Positions 7,644 to 16,888 of a stretch of 64,000 nucleotides of DNA are shown here, in pieces. The notes below the pieces were generated by a model, which saw only the letters and a program-made list of their open reading frames with translations, was not told the origin of the DNA and ran no database searches. A program made the position numbers and the translations under genes. Source of the stretch: Exiguobacterium sp. Leaf196 (GTDB lineage: Bacteria > Bacillota > Bacilli > Exiguobacteriales > Exiguobacteriaceae); assembly GCF_001423965.1 (NCBI RefSeq), contig NZ_LMPV01000010.1:1-64000 (forward strand), in the 5' to 3' direction. Position 1 is the stretch's first letter. Each line of letters begins with the position of its first letter.

Positions 7644-9544
7644 CAGTGTTGGTTCTCCCATCGTTCCATCAATTCGAGTAGATCGACATCGATCTGGTCC
7701 CGTTCCGCAGATAACGCTGTCGCTTTTGGAATATCATTAAAGACTTCCGGTTCGCAAAGCAACTGTTCGATTTCCGCTGAACGCTGTTCGAGCCGTTCAA
7801 TATCTTGTTCGAGTTGTTCGATTTGCTGACGGCGTTTTTTTTCTTCTTTCTGTGCTTCTTTGTCGATCGTCTTCGATGCCGTGACTTTTGCCGCTTTTGC
7901 CTCTTCGGCTTCAAGGCGAGCGATTTCTTCTTGTTCGGCCTTCTTCTCTGTGTAGTACGAATAATCGCCGAGGTATTCTGTCACACCAGCTTCACTCATC
8001 TCGATGACGCGTGTCGCGATCCGATCGATGAAGTAGCGGTCATGGGAGACGAAGAGTAGCGTACCTTCATAGTCGACGAGAGCGTTCTCAAGGACCATCT
8101 TCGAATCCAGATCCAAGTGGTTCGTTGGCTCGTCAAGGATGAGGACGTTAGTCTTCCGGAGTTTCAGTTTTGCGAGCGCGAGACGTCCGCGTTCGCCACC
8201 AGACAATTCATGAACGATTTTGAAGACATCGTCGCCGCTGAACAGGAATTGTCCGAGCACAGAACGGACTTCTTGTTCGCGCATCAGTGGCCATTCGTTC
8301 CAAATCTCATCGATGACACGGTTCCGGTCATTGAGTTCCGCTTGCTCTTGATCGTAATACCCGATCGAGACGCCGGTGCCGAAACGGAAATCACCGAAGA
8401 GAGGACGTAAACGACCGACGAGGACTTTTAAGAGCGTCGACTTCCCGATTCCGTTCGGTCCGACGAGTGCCAGTGATTCGCCGCGTTGCAAGCGGAACGT
8501 GATGTCTTTTGAGACAGCTTCTTCGTAACCGATTGCCAATTGATTGACTTGAAGAACGTCATTCCCGCTCTGTTTTTCGATTGGGAAGGAGAGGACCGTA
8601 CTGCGTTCATCTCCATCTGGTCGATCGAGCCGGTCGACCTTCTCAAGCCGTTTTCGAACGCTTTGAGCACGCTTTGTCGTCGTCGCCCGAGCGATATTTC
8701 GTTGAATGAAATCCTGCATCTTTGCAATTTCTTCTTGCTGCTGTTCGAACTGTTTCATTTCTTGATCGTACAATGCCGCTTTTTGCTCGAGGTATTTCGT
8801 ATAGTTCCCCGTGAACTTACGACAGACATTACGAGAGAGCTCATAGACGACATTGACGACTTGATCGAGGAAGTACCGATCGTGCGAGACGATCAGAACG
8901 GCACCACGATAACCACCGAGGTAACTTTCAAGCCAAGCAAGCGTATCGATATCCAGATGGTTCGTCGGCTCATCGAGAATGAGAAGCTCTGGTGCTTGCA
9001 GGAGCATCTTCGCTAAGGCGAGCCGTGTCCGTTGACCTCCGGACAATGTCTGGATCCGGCGTGAGTAATCGTCTGGATAAAAGCGCATGCCGTGCAGGAC
9101 GGAGCGAATATTCGCCTCAAACTGATAACCACCTGCTTCAGAGAAGTCATGTTGCGCTTGATCGTACGTCTTCAGAAGTCGATCGTAAGCGACCGGGTCG
9201 TTCAAAATGTGCTCCATGCCCATCTCGATTTCCATCCGGCGCAGTGTCCGTTCTTGTTCTTGCAGATGTTCAAAGACGGTCAGCATCTCGTTCCAGATCG
9301 TCTCATTCGATTCGAGACCACTGTCTTGCGCGAGATAGCCGATTTTGACATCTTTACCTTTCATGATATCGCCCGAGTCATGACTGAGTTCACCAGCGAT
9401 GATTTTGAGCAAGGTTGATTTACCGGCACCATTTCGACCGACGAGCGCAATTCGGTCGCGCTCCTGTACTTCTAGTTTGATATTTTCTAAAATCGGCTCG
9501 ACGCCGAATGATTTCGAGAGTTGGTTGACTTGTAAGAGTATCAT
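7643..9544 (-). CDS. ydiF: ABC-F family ATP-binding protein (YdiF-like)
   Basis: A soluble twin-ATPase ABC-F protein of 633 residues that acts on the ribosome rather than in transport. It shows Walker A motif 1 GRNGAGKS at residues 36-43, signature LSGGQRTRL and DEPTNHLDID; then a charged linker (QQQEEIAKMQDFIQRN); then Walker A 2 GPNGIGKS, signature LSGGERGRL and DEPTNHLDLD. A Lys/Glu-rich coiled coil closes the protein, as in Uup/YdiF. The start at 9544 (MILLQVNQL) is chosen over codons upstream that only extend the frame. The position next to rex and tatAC is the same as ydiF in B. subtilis. Confidence 0.94.
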   Translation of the reverse strand: MILLQVNQLSKSFGVEPILENIKLEVQERDRIALVGRNGAGKSTLLKIIAGELSHDSGDIMKGKDVKIGYLAQDSGLESNETIWNEMLTVFEHLQEQERTLRRMEIEMGMEHILNDPVAYDRLLKTYDQAQHDFSEAGGYQFEANIRSVLHGMRFYPDDYSRRIQTLSGGQRTRLALAKMLLQAPELLILDEPTNHLDIDTLAWLESYLGGYRGAVLIVSHDRYFLDQVVNVVYELSRNVCRKFTGNYTKYLEQKAALYDQEMKQFEQQQEEIAKMQDFIQRNIARATTTKRAQSVRKRLEKVDRLDRPDGDERSTVLSFPIEKQSGNDVLQVNQLAIGYEEAVSKDITFRLQRGESLALVGPNGIGKSTLLKVLVGRLRPLFGDFRFGTGVSIGYYDQEQAELNDRNRVIDEIWNEWPLMREQEVRSVLGQFLFSGDDVFKIVHELSGGERGRLALAKLKLRKTNVLILDEPTNHLDLDSKMVLENALVDYEGTLLFVSHDRYFIDRIATRVIEMSEAGVTEYLGDYSYYTEKKAEQEEIARLEAEEAKAAKVTASKTIDKEAQKEEKKRRQQIEQLEQDIERLEQRSAEIEQLLCEPEVFNDIPKATALSAERDQIDVDLLELMERWENQH

Positions 9545-9611
9545 TTCCATCCATCCTTCCACCCTTTAGTCTATCACGAACAAAAGCGCGAGGTCCTGCG
9601 GAATATATTAT

Positions 9612-9640
9612 TTGTGACTCTATGTGAAGTGGTTTACAAT
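9612..9640 (+). promoter_or_regulatory. Promoter of rex-tatA-tatC
   Basis: TTGTGA (9612-9617) and TACAAT (9635-9640) are 17 bp apart, about 65 bases before the rex start. The -35 and the following TATGTGAAG resemble Rex half-sites (TTGTGAA), but no full palindrome is present, so autoregulation is only a possibility. Confidence 0.6.
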
Positions 9641-9711
9641 CAAGGAGAGTAGAAAGCTTTTTGCAAAGATTTGGGTGCCACGATGGATGTGGCCGAAGGG
9701 GGAACTGCAGG

Positions 9712-10371
9712 ATGAATGGACCAGACACAAAAATTCCACAAGCGACAGCAAAACGGTTGCCGCTATATTATCGTTTCATCCAAAGTTTATACAATTCAGG
9801 TAAGCTCCGCGTTTCTTCTGCTGAGTTAAGCGAGGCGGTGAAGGTTGATTCAGCAACGATTCGTCGCGACTTTTCCTACTTTGGGGCACTAGGGAAGAAG
9901 GGGTATGGATATAACGTTCAACATCTCTTAACGTTTTTCCGGAAAACCTTGAATCAAGATGAGGTGACGAATGTCGCCTTGATCGGGGTCGGTCATCTCG
10001 GAACAGCGTTTGCAAATTATAACTTTTTAAAGAATAATAGTACTCGGATAGTCGTTGCGTTTGATGCGGACGAAGAGAAGGTCGGAACAACGACGCATGA
10101 CGTTCCAATCTATCATGTTTCGGACATGAAAGAACAAATCGAAGCGAATCAGGTCGATGTCGCCATCTTGACGGTTCCATCCCAGTTCGCACAGTCAGTA
10201 GCGGATGAGTTAGTCGAGTATGGTGTGACAGGCATTCTGAACTTCACGCCTGCACGGTTGAACGTGCCAGCGAGCGTTCGGGTTCATCACATCGATTTAT
10301 CGATCGAGTTGCAGTCGTTAGTTTATTTCATGAAGCATTATTCGCAATCAGCTGAAGGAGTGAAATCATAA
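9712..10371 (+). CDS. rex: Redox-sensing transcriptional repressor Rex
   Basis: Rex senses the NADH/NAD+ ratio and represses fermentation and anaerobic genes when NAD+ is high. The 219-residue protein has the N-terminal winged helix ([37 protein letters not shown]) and a Rossmann domain with GVGHLG at residues 92-97. The ATG at 9712 follows AAGGGGGAACTGCAGG and gives the standard length; the frame is open upstream but without family similarity. Its TAA shares a base with the tatA ATG. Confidence 0.97.
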   Translation: MNGPDTKIPQATAKRLPLYYRFIQSLYNSGKLRVSSAELSEAVKVDSATIRRDFSYFGALGKKGYGYNVQHLLTFFRKTLNQDEVTNVALIGVGHLGTAFANYNFLKNNSTRIVVAFDADEEKVGTTTHDVPIYHVSDMKEQIEANQVDVAILTVPSQFAQSVADELVEYGVTGILNFTPARLNVPASVRVHHIDLSIELQSLVYFMKHYSQSAEGVKS

Positions 10372-10568
10372 TGGAAAACCTTATCCCGCTCACGTTAGGT
10401 ATCGGACCTGCGAGTATCGGATTAATTGCTGTCGTCGCGTTGATCATCTTTGGACCGAAGAAGTTACCGGAATTCGGTCGTGCTGCCGGTCAAACATTGA
10501 AAGAGTTCAAGAATGCCACGAACGGCATCATGGACGACGATAAAAAGGACGAACCGAAAGAGAAGTGA
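10371..10568 (+). CDS. tatA: Twin-arginine translocase subunit TatA
   Basis: A 65-residue TatA/E protein with one N-terminal membrane helix, the hinge [14 protein letters not shown], an amphipathic helix and a short charged tail, all normal for the Firmicute TatAy type. It forms the pore-like part of the Tat export system for folded proteins. It overlaps rex by one base and is followed seven bases later by tatC, which makes a minimal two-component TatAC system inside the rex operon as in B. subtilis ydiH-I-J. Confidence 0.96.
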   Translation: MENLIPLTLGIGPASIGLIAVVALIIFGPKKLPEFGRAAGQTLKEFKNATNGIMDDDKKDEPKEK

Positions 10569-10575
10569 TTGAATC

Positions 10576-11355
10576 ATGACGGTTGATCAAGAACAAAGCA
10601 TGACGTCGCACCTAGACGAACTGCGTAAGCGGATTGTCTGGTCGCTCCTCATCGTCGTCGTCCTGTTCGCTGTCGCATTTCCGCTCGTCCGACCGCTCGT
10701 CCGTTTTCTGCAAGCGGACTTAAAAGAGCTCGGTATCGGATTAAATGCCTTCAACGTCGCCGATCCTTTAATGTTGTATTTGAATCTTGCGTTCATCATC
10801 GCGCTGATTTTAGCGTCACCGTTCTGGATGTATCAACTGTGGGCATTCGTCCGACCAGGGCTTTATGAAAAGGAACAAAAAGCAACACTGACATATATTC
10901 CAGTCATCTTCTTTCTATTTTTGGCTGGTGTAGCCTTCTCGTATTTCTGGTTGCTTCCTTTCTTGCTCGAAGTCTCAACGGATCTCGGGAAAGAATTGGG
11001 GATCGAGCAAGTCATCGGGGTCGAAAACTACTTCAGTTTCTTGATCCGGTTGACGATGCCGTTTGGTCTTCTCTTCCAATTGCCGGTCGTGACGATGTTC
11101 CTGACACGTCTTGGTCTTGTGACGCCATATTTCATGCGAAAGAATCGGAAATATGCGTATTTCGCGCTGTTCGTCGTTGCGGCATTGATCGCACCGCCGG
11201 ACGTGACGTCACACTTGATGATCTCAGTGCCGTTGTTCGTTCTCTATGAAATCAGTATCTTGATTTCTGCGCGGACGTATAAAAAGGTCTTGATCCTCGA
11301 GCAACAGGCAGAGCTTGAACGACAGGCGGATTTGATGCGTGAATTGAATAAATGA
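10576..11355 (+). CDS. tatC: Twin-arginine translocase subunit TatC
   Basis: A 259-residue polytopic TatC with about six membrane helices. The N-terminal motif SMTSHLDELRKRIVWSL carries the conserved HLxELRxR signature for recognition of twin-arginine signal peptides, and WAFVRPGLYEKEQK, FLLPEV-type and the C-terminal APPDVTS loop are family marks. It ends the rex-tatA-tatC operon before the terminator at 11361. Tat substrates are not visible in this window. Confidence 0.97.
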   Translation: MTVDQEQSMTSHLDELRKRIVWSLLIVVVLFAVAFPLVRPLVRFLQADLKELGIGLNAFNVADPLMLYLNLAFIIALILASPFWMYQLWAFVRPGLYEKEQKATLTYIPVIFFLFLAGVAFSYFWLLPFLLEVSTDLGKELGIEQVIGVENYFSFLIRLTMPFGLLFQLPVVTMFLTRLGLVTPYFMRKNRKYAYFALFVVAALIAPPDVTSHLMISVPLFVLYEISILISARTYKKVLILEQQAELERQADLMRELNK

Positions 11356-11360
11356 ATCGT

Positions 11361-11397
11361 GAATTCCTTCCAGCAATTTCGGGAGGAATTCTTTTTT
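11361..11397 (+). terminator. Terminator of rex-tatAC
   Basis: GAATTCCTTCC and GGAGGAATTC form a stem around a nine-base loop, followed by TTTTTT. Confidence 0.85.
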
Positions 11398-11459
11398 ATG
11401 AAAGCGTTATGTTTATATTGATAAAGCAGTTAGCGATGCGTATACTAAAGATAATTCAT

Positions 11460-11535
11460 GGGGGCTTAGCTCAGCTGGGAGAGCGTTTGGCTGGCAGCCA
11501 AAAGGTCGTCGGTTCGATCCCGATAGTCTCCACCA
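11460..11535 (+). tRNA. tRNA-Ala (GGC)
   Basis: A 76-nt tRNA with encoded CCA. The anticodon arm TTTGG-CTGGCAG-CCAAA gives anticodon GGC. The acceptor stem GGGGGCT/AGTCTCC contains the G3-U70 pair, the identity element of alanine tRNA, plus a second G-U at 5-68. It is a single tRNA gene with its own terminator. Confidence 0.93.
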
Positions 11536-11548
11536 AGTTCATACGTTC

Positions 11549-11580
11549 AACTCCTCGAGTGCTCGAGGAGTTTTTTTTTA
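11549..11580 (+). terminator. Terminator of tRNA-Ala
   Basis: CTCCTCGAG and CTCGAGGAG form a perfect stem with a very tight loop, flanked by AA and a run of T. Confidence 0.9.
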
Positions 11581-11759
11581 TGTTCCCAGTTAAATTCCTT
11601 CCAAATATAAAATGTCACCAAAAAGAAATAAATTAAAAAAATAGACAAATATAAATTGTTTATTTCCATTAAATTCATTAAACTAAAAATACAGAATTTT
11701 CTTTAAACTGTTTTATTAGTATTACTACTATGGTTTTACAGAAAAGGGGAAACGAACGC

Positions 11760-14700
11760 ATGAAGAAGAAGATTGCACTTATGGCAGCCGTCTTAATGAC
11801 GTCTTCCAATCTAGTCAGTGCGCAAGGTGCACTGTCCTCGCAAGATAAAGCGACGGGTCAAAAACCGCAGGCGCTCTCACTGAAGAAATCGGGGCAAGAA
11901 AAGAACTACAAACAATCGGATAAAGTTCGAGTCGTCATCGAGATGGAACAAAAACCGGCGATTCAAATCGCCCAAGCTCAAAACAAGCGGTATAGCACAT
12001 TGAGTAATGCCGAAAAGGAATCGATCAAGGATCGACTCGTCAGCGTCCAAAAATCAGTCAAGTCAGCTATCGCTAAAAAGGCGATTCCTGTTACATATAA
12101 AGAAAGCTTCACAACCGTCATCAATGGATTCAGTGGTGAAGTGAAGTTCGGTGACATCGAAGATATCAAACAACTCGACGGAGTCAAAAGTGTACATATC
12201 GCGCACGAATATGCGCGCCCAACCGTCGATAAAGGTGCCAAGCCAGACATGCTGTACAGCAAGGACATGGTCAATGCGAAGGAAACGTGGCAGGACTATG
12301 GCTTTAAAGGGGAAGGAACCGTCGTCGCGGTCATCGATACGGGGATTGATCCATCGCACAAGGACATGGTCTTGAGTCCAGAGACAAAGGTGGATTTAAC
12401 CTCTTCGAAGGTCGAGAGTACGAAAGAAACAAAAGGCTTAAAAGGAAAGTACTTCACGGAAAAAGTACCGTACGGCTATAACTATGCCGATCACGACAGC
12501 GAAATCCGTGACTTAGGTGCGGGGGCATCGATGCACGGGATGCACGTCGCAGGTACGGTCGGAGCAAACGGGGATGAAGCGAACGGCGGCATTAAAGGGG
12601 TCGCTCCAGAAACACAGCTCCTTGCGATGAAGGTCTTCGGTAACGATCCAGGGATGCCATCGACATTTAGTGATATCTACATCAAAGCAATCGATGATGC
12701 CATCGCACTTGGAGCGGACGTCATCAACATGAGTCTCGGTTCGACGGCATCGTTCGTCAACGCAGATGATCCGGAGCAACGCGCGATCGTCAACGCGATG
12801 AACAACGGTATCTTGTGTGCGATCTCTGCTGGTAACTCGGCGTTTGCAGGTCATGGTGCGGGTAATCCATATACAGCAAACCCGGATATCGGTGTCGTTG
12901 GTGCACCAGGATTGACGAGCCAGGCGCTCCAAGTCGCGTCACTCGAAAATACGAAATTGACGCTTGAAGGCATGGCGCTGACGATCGACGGTCAGGATGT
13001 CGGTTATTTGGCATACCAAAAACAAGATTCGCCGAATCCGATTGCCGTCTTCGATAAAGAGAAGAAGGATGTCGTGTATGTCGGTGACGGTCAAGCTTCG
13101 AACTATGAAGGTAAAGACGTCAAAGGGAAAGTCGTCTTCGTCGTGCGAACAGGTGATTTTAACTACAGCATGATTCAAGCAGAAGCTGAGAAGCAAGGCG
13201 CAGCAGGTGTCATCGTCCGTGGTAAAGTCGATCACGGGGATTACGTCAGCATGGCGCTCAACAATCCGACGATTCCACTCGTGACGCTTAGCATCGCGGA
13301 CGGGAATGATCTCGAAGCAAAAGCAAAAGAAGGCAAGGCAATCGCAGTGACATTTGACGGAAAAGCGGTCTCAACCGATAACCCGGTCGCAGGACAAATG
13401 TCTGACTTCACGTCATGGGGTGTCACGCCAAGCCTTGACTTCAAGCCGGAAATCACGGCACCAGGTGGGAAAATCTATTCGACGCTTAATGATAACGAGT
13501 ATGGCGTCATGAGCGGTACATCGATGGCAGCACCACACGTCGCTGGAGGAACAGCACTCGTCATGCAACGGATTGCGAAGGACTTCAAAGTCACTGGTGC
13601 AACACGCGTTAAACTCGCCAAAAACATCTTGATGAATACATCGCGTCCGCAACTCGATCAAGGAAAATACAACGCACAATTGAAAACAGGCAACTTCTAC
13701 TCCCCACGTCGTGAGGGAGCTGGACTGATGGATCTTCGTGCTGCGATGAAGACACCAGTCGTCATCACAGAGACAAAGTCAGGTGAAGGCAAGGCATCCT
13801 TGAAGGAAGTCGGCGAGAAGTTCACATTCACGCTTGATTTAAAAAACTACAGCAATGAAAAAGTGACGTATAAGCTAGCGGGAACGGTTCAATCAGATCT
13901 CGGTGCAAAAGGATCGAACTTCCTTGAAGCAAATGGAATCTTCAAAAAAGGAACGATCGGTACGGTAGATGCCAACACAGGCACATACCCGATCTCATTT
14001 GCAGTCGGCTCGAAGAAAGCGAGTTCAGTCTCGATTAATCCGAAGAGCTCAACGAAAGTCAGCGTGTCAGTCGATTTGAAGAACACAACTGACTGGGCGA
14101 ACGAGCTTCCGCTTGAACAAGTCTTTAAAAACGGCTACTTCGTCGAAGGATTCGTCCGTCTGATCGATACGAAGAGCAAAAATCCAGAACTGACAGTTCC
14201 TTATGTTGGGTTCAAAGGAAAATGGGATCAAGCTCCGATTTTAGATGCACCATTGTACGATAAAAACAACACGTTCTATGGATTGACAGGTCTAGCGACT
14301 GAAGTGAAGGATGATTTCGAATTCCTTGGTACGAATGCCGCTGGAAAAGTTGTCGCGAACAAAGTCTCGTTCTCACCGAACAACGACGGTAGCGCAGATG
14401 AAGCTTTCCCGATCATCTCATTCCTTCGCAATGCGAAAAAAGTCGAGTATTCGATTCTTGACCGGAATAAAACAACACTTCAGAAGCTTGATATGCAAAC
14501 GGACGTCGTCAAGAACTACTACGACAGCGGTTCAGAGGACGGCTACACACCAGTCACAAGCGCTGCTTGGGACGGAACGATCAACGGGAAACCGGTCAAA
14601 GATGGTCTTTACTACTACAAAGTCAAATCGGTGATCGATTATCCGAACGCAAAATGGCAGACGAATCTCTTCCCAGTCTATGTCGATACGAAAAAACCAG

Positions 14701-15506
14701 CAGCTACTGTGAAATGGGATGCTGCGAAATCAACACTTTCATGGACAGCAGGCGACCAAGGAACAGGAGTTGCGTCATACGATATCCTCGTCAATGGCAA
14801 GAGTGTCTTAAAGCAACCACTTGCCGCAACAGAAAAAGCGTACACGTTGACGGATCTGCCGGAGCGCGCGAAGATTGCCTTCGTCGTCAAAGACTATGCT
14901 GGAAACAGTGTGAAAAAAGACGTCAACACGACAGGCGTTGATAAAGCCGTACCAAATGTTCAAATCGATACACCGGTCGCTCTTGGTCTTGCAACATCAA
15001 AAGTCATCAACATCGCGGGTCATGTCTCTGATGAGTCAGGTATCAAATCGTTCAAGATCAACGGAAAAACTGTTAAACTGCGTTTCGATGCAGCCCAACA
15101 AAACTATGCGTTCAGCCATGACGTGACGTACACGACAGATGGCGTCAAGTCATTCAAGGTCGAAGCATACGATGGAAAAGGAAATCGTGTGGCGTTCAAC
15201 CGTCAAGTCATCATCGACACAGAATTACCAACGATTCGCGTCACAGCACCAAAAACCGTCTCAAGTAAAACAAAAACAGCTGAGATGAAGATCGTACTTC
15301 GCGATAACTACAGCGAATTACGCTTCGACTTCAATGGTAGCGCGGAATACCGCCGGACGTTCAAAGAACCGTACGTCATGAAAGCCTTCAAAAAGACGAT
15401 CACGAAAAAAGTGACGCTCAAAAAAGGAAAAAACACGTACAACTTGAAACTGAAGGATCTGGGTGGACACGTCGTTACGAAAACAGTCGTCATCACGAAA
15501 AAATAA
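11760..15506 (+). CDS. Secreted S8 subtilase with PA insert (Vpr-like)
   Basis: A 1248-residue exported serine protease. The signal peptide is residues 1 to about 21 (cleavage near SAQG). An I9-type propeptide region follows (VRVVIEMEQKPAI...). The subtilase domain has Asp193 (VIDTGID), His259 (MHGMHVAGT; HGTH is usual) and Ser588 (SGTSMAAPHVAG), with a protease-associated insert at roughly 400-520 (GKVVFVVRTGDF, GAAGVIVRG). After it come a fibronectin/Ig-like region and repeated beta-sandwich segments ending in a Lys-rich tail. This is longer than the approximately 800 residues of B. subtilis Vpr. The start at ATG 11760 follows AAAAGGGGAAAC. Likely role: extracellular protein breakdown. Single gene with a terminator. 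Confidence 0.93.
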   Translation: MKKKIALMAAVLMTSSNLVSAQGALSSQDKATGQKPQALSLKKSGQEKNYKQSDKVRVVIEMEQKPAIQIAQAQNKRYSTLSNAEKESIKDRLVSVQKSVKSAIAKKAIPVTYKESFTTVINGFSGEVKFGDIEDIKQLDGVKSVHIAHEYARPTVDKGAKPDMLYSKDMVNAKETWQDYGFKGEGTVVAVIDTGIDPSHKDMVLSPETKVDLTSSKVESTKETKGLKGKYFTEKVPYGYNYADHDSEIRDLGAGASMHGMHVAGTVGANGDEANGGIKGVAPETQLLAMKVFGNDPGMPSTFSDIYIKAIDDAIALGADVINMSLGSTASFVNADDPEQRAIVNAMNNGILCAISAGNSAFAGHGAGNPYTANPDIGVVGAPGLTSQALQVASLENTKLTLEGMALTIDGQDVGYLAYQKQDSPNPIAVFDKEKKDVVYVGDGQASNYEGKDVKGKVVFVVRTGDFNYSMIQAEAEKQGAAGVIVRGKVDHGDYVSMALNNPTIPLVTLSIADGNDLEAKAKEGKAIAVTFDGKAVSTDNPVAGQMSDFTSWGVTPSLDFKPEITAPGGKIYSTLNDNEYGVMSGTSMAAPHVAGGTALVMQRIAKDFKVTGATRVKLAKNILMNTSRPQLDQGKYNAQLKTGNFYSPRREGAGLMDLRAAMKTPVVITETKSGEGKASLKEVGEKFTFTLDLKNYSNEKVTYKLAGTVQSDLGAKGSNFLEANGIFKKGTIGTVDANTGTYPISFAVGSKKASSVSINPKSSTKVSVSVDLKNTTDWANELPLEQVFKNGYFVEGFVRLIDTKSKNPELTVPYVGFKGKWDQAPILDAPLYDKNNTFYGLTGLATEVKDDFEFLGTNAAGKVVANKVSFSPNNDGSADEAFPIISFLRNAKKVEYSILDRNKTTLQKLDMQTDVVKNYYDSGSEDGYTPVTSAAWDGTINGKPVKDGLYYYKVKSVIDYPNAKWQTNLFPVYVDTKKPAATVKWDAAKSTLSWTAGDQGTGVASYDILVNGKSVLKQPLAATEKAYTLTDLPERAKIAFVVKDYAGNSVKKDVNTTGVDKAVPNVQIDTPVALGLATSKVINIAGHVSDESGIKSFKINGKTVKLRFDAAQQNYAFSHDVTYTTDGVKSFKVEAYDGKGNRVAFNRQVIIDTELPTIRVTAPKTVSSKTKTAEMKIVLRDNYSELRFDFNGSAEYRRTFKEPYVMKAFKKTITKKVTLKKGKNTYNLKLKDLGGHVVTKTVVITKK

Positions 15507-15519
15507 GTTAACAATGAAC

Positions 15520-15548
15520 AAGCCAGGCGGAAATCCGTCTGGCTTTTC
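15520..15548 (+). terminator. Terminator of the subtilase gene
   Basis: AAGCCAGGCGG-AAAT-CCGTCTGGCTT forms an 11-bp stem with one G-T pair, followed by TTCGTT. The T run is short. Confidence 0.75.
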
Positions 15549-15633
15549 GTTGTGTGTCGAAGCGCCTTGAAGGGTTTATGAGACGAGTGGAGGGGGAAAT
15601 TTAAGAGCAGAAACAATTAGAGGGGGAACGACC

Positions 15634-15792
15634 ATGAATCCGTTTACGACATTAATCGCCTTCATCGTAGGGTGTCTCGTTTTATATCTCGGTATCCGTG
15701 ACAAAAATGGCTGGCTGATCGGTGTCGCGTTGATACCGCTCGCGATCGTTGCTTATAGTGTCATCTATCTGATCATCCAGGTCAGTGCATAG
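15634..15792 (+). CDS. Small two-helix membrane protein
   Basis: A 52-residue open frame starting MNPFTTLIAF after a good ribosome site (AGAGGGGG). It has two hydrophobic stretches split by the polar turn GIRDKNGW, which predicts a hairpin in the membrane. No family is recognised. It has its own terminator just downstream, and it lies alone between the subtilase and the tandem membrane genes. Confidence 0.65.
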   Translation: MNPFTTLIAFIVGCLVLYLGIRDKNGWLIGVALIPLAIVAYSVIYLIIQVSA

Positions 15793-15802
15793 TCTCTAAT
15801 GA

Positions 15803-15840
15803 AAGATGTCTTGTCCGAAGCGACAGGACATCTTTTTTTT
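15803..15840 (+). terminator. Terminator of the small membrane protein gene
   Basis: AAGATGTCTTGTC and GACAGGACATCTT form a 13-bp stem with one G-T pair, followed by eight T. Confidence 0.9.
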
Positions 15841-15912
15841 GAAAAATCGCACTACAGGTGAAACCGATACAGTAAAATGTAAGTATATGACAGTATAGAG
15901 AGGTGGGAGATC

Positions 15913-16365
15913 ATGGAACACGTACATACACAAACGGAAGCATTAGCGACGTTATACGAAGAGATGCACCAAAAGACAAAGACCGGCATATGGGTCATGC
16001 TTGCAGCATTTTTAGCACTCAGTAACACACTGGAGAAGCCGGTTTATGCGATGATCGTCCCATTATTGTATTTTGGCTATGACATGCTCGTACAACGCAA
16101 GCGGTTCGCGCTTGTCGCGAAATATTCATCAGAGGCATCAGCAAGACGTCTCTATCAGGTGCATGTCTTGATCGGCATCTTACAATACGGAGCGCTTGCC
16201 GCCCTGATTGTCTGGGCAGCTGATCGCCCGAACATGTCTTTCTTAATCGGTCTGATCATCGTCGTCATTCCGTTTTACTGGATCTGCCGAAAAACGCTAG
16301 AGTTCGTCTCACGAAAGATCGATCCAACGTATGTGACGGAAAAAGAAATTCATCAAGCTTGCTAA
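15913..16365 (+). CDS. Uncharacterised membrane protein, tandem family member 1
   Basis: A 150-residue protein with four predicted membrane helices arranged as two hydrophobic pairs around a charged loop (VQRKRFALVAKYSSEASARR). The C-terminus is SRKIDPTYVTEKEIHQAC. The two genes that follow encode proteins of the same size and layout, each with a C-terminal DP-x-Y-[VI]-S/T-x3-E-[IV] motif, so the three are tandem paralogues. I do not recognise the family. AGAGAGGTGGGAG precedes the ATG. It is the first gene of the three-gene unit. Confidence 0.75.
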   Translation: MEHVHTQTEALATLYEEMHQKTKTGIWVMLAAFLALSNTLEKPVYAMIVPLLYFGYDMLVQRKRFALVAKYSSEASARRLYQVHVLIGILQYGALAALIVWAADRPNMSFLIGLIIVVIPFYWICRKTLEFVSRKIDPTYVTEKEIHQAC

Positions 16366-16378
16366 AGGAGACGATGTC

Positions 16379-16888
16379 ATGCAAACGGATCGAGAAGAAC
16401 GTCTACAAAAACTTGCCCTCGCGTACCGGGACGTCGAATGGCTCGGTACACGCTGGTATTGGAACATGTTTCTGTTCATAACAGTCGGTATCTTGATTGA
16501 ATGGAAGGATCTCCCGATGCTGATTTTGGCGATTCCAGCCATTTTTCTCGCCTCCGATTTTCGTTATCAACTAAAAAAACGAGAAATTTTAGAAGACTAT
16601 CTCTCAAACGCACAAGTTCGCCGGCAATTTCTACTCCGTATCGGTAGTCATGTTCTGTTGTACGCCGTCTTGACGGTCGTCATCATTCAGACGATCGATA
16701 GACCATTCTGGCAGATGTTTGTTGCGATATTTGCGATCTTAACACCGCTCTACTTCATCAGCGAATGGATCATCCGACGTGACGGAAAGCGTGATCCAGA
16801 TTATATCAGTGACGTTGAAGTTGCCCGCTTCGTCAGACAGAAAGGAACATCGCAATGGAACACCTATTCGAGCGACAAGCACGTCTGA
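16379..16888 (+). CDS. Uncharacterised membrane protein, tandem family member 2
   Basis: A 169-residue paralogue of its two neighbours. The layout is a hydrophilic N-terminus, a helix pair, a charged central loop (YQLKKREILEDYLSNAQVRR), a second helix pair and the C-terminal motif DPDYISDVEVARFV. It lies 13 bases after member 1 (ribosome site AAAGGAGACG) and overlaps the start of member 3 by 34 bases, so the three are probably translated from one transcript. Confidence 0.75.
   Translation: MQTDREERLQKLALAYRDVEWLGTRWYWNMFLFITVGILIEWKDLPMLILAIPAIFLASDFRYQLKKREILEDYLSNAQVRRQFLLRIGSHVLLYAVLTVVIIQTIDRPFWQMFVAIFAILTPLYFISEWIIRRDGKRDPDYISDVEVARFVRQKGTSQWNTYSSDKHV

Noticed and set aside
9612-9634. 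Rex operator upstream of rex
   Set aside because: Only half-sites (TTGTGA, TATGTGAA) are present in direct orientation; the required inverted repeat TTGTGAA-N4-TTCACAA is missing, so autoregulation is not claimed.
11352-11636. Frame of 94 codons over tRNA-Ala
   Set aside because: It overlaps the tRNA gene and two terminators and has no protein-like content.
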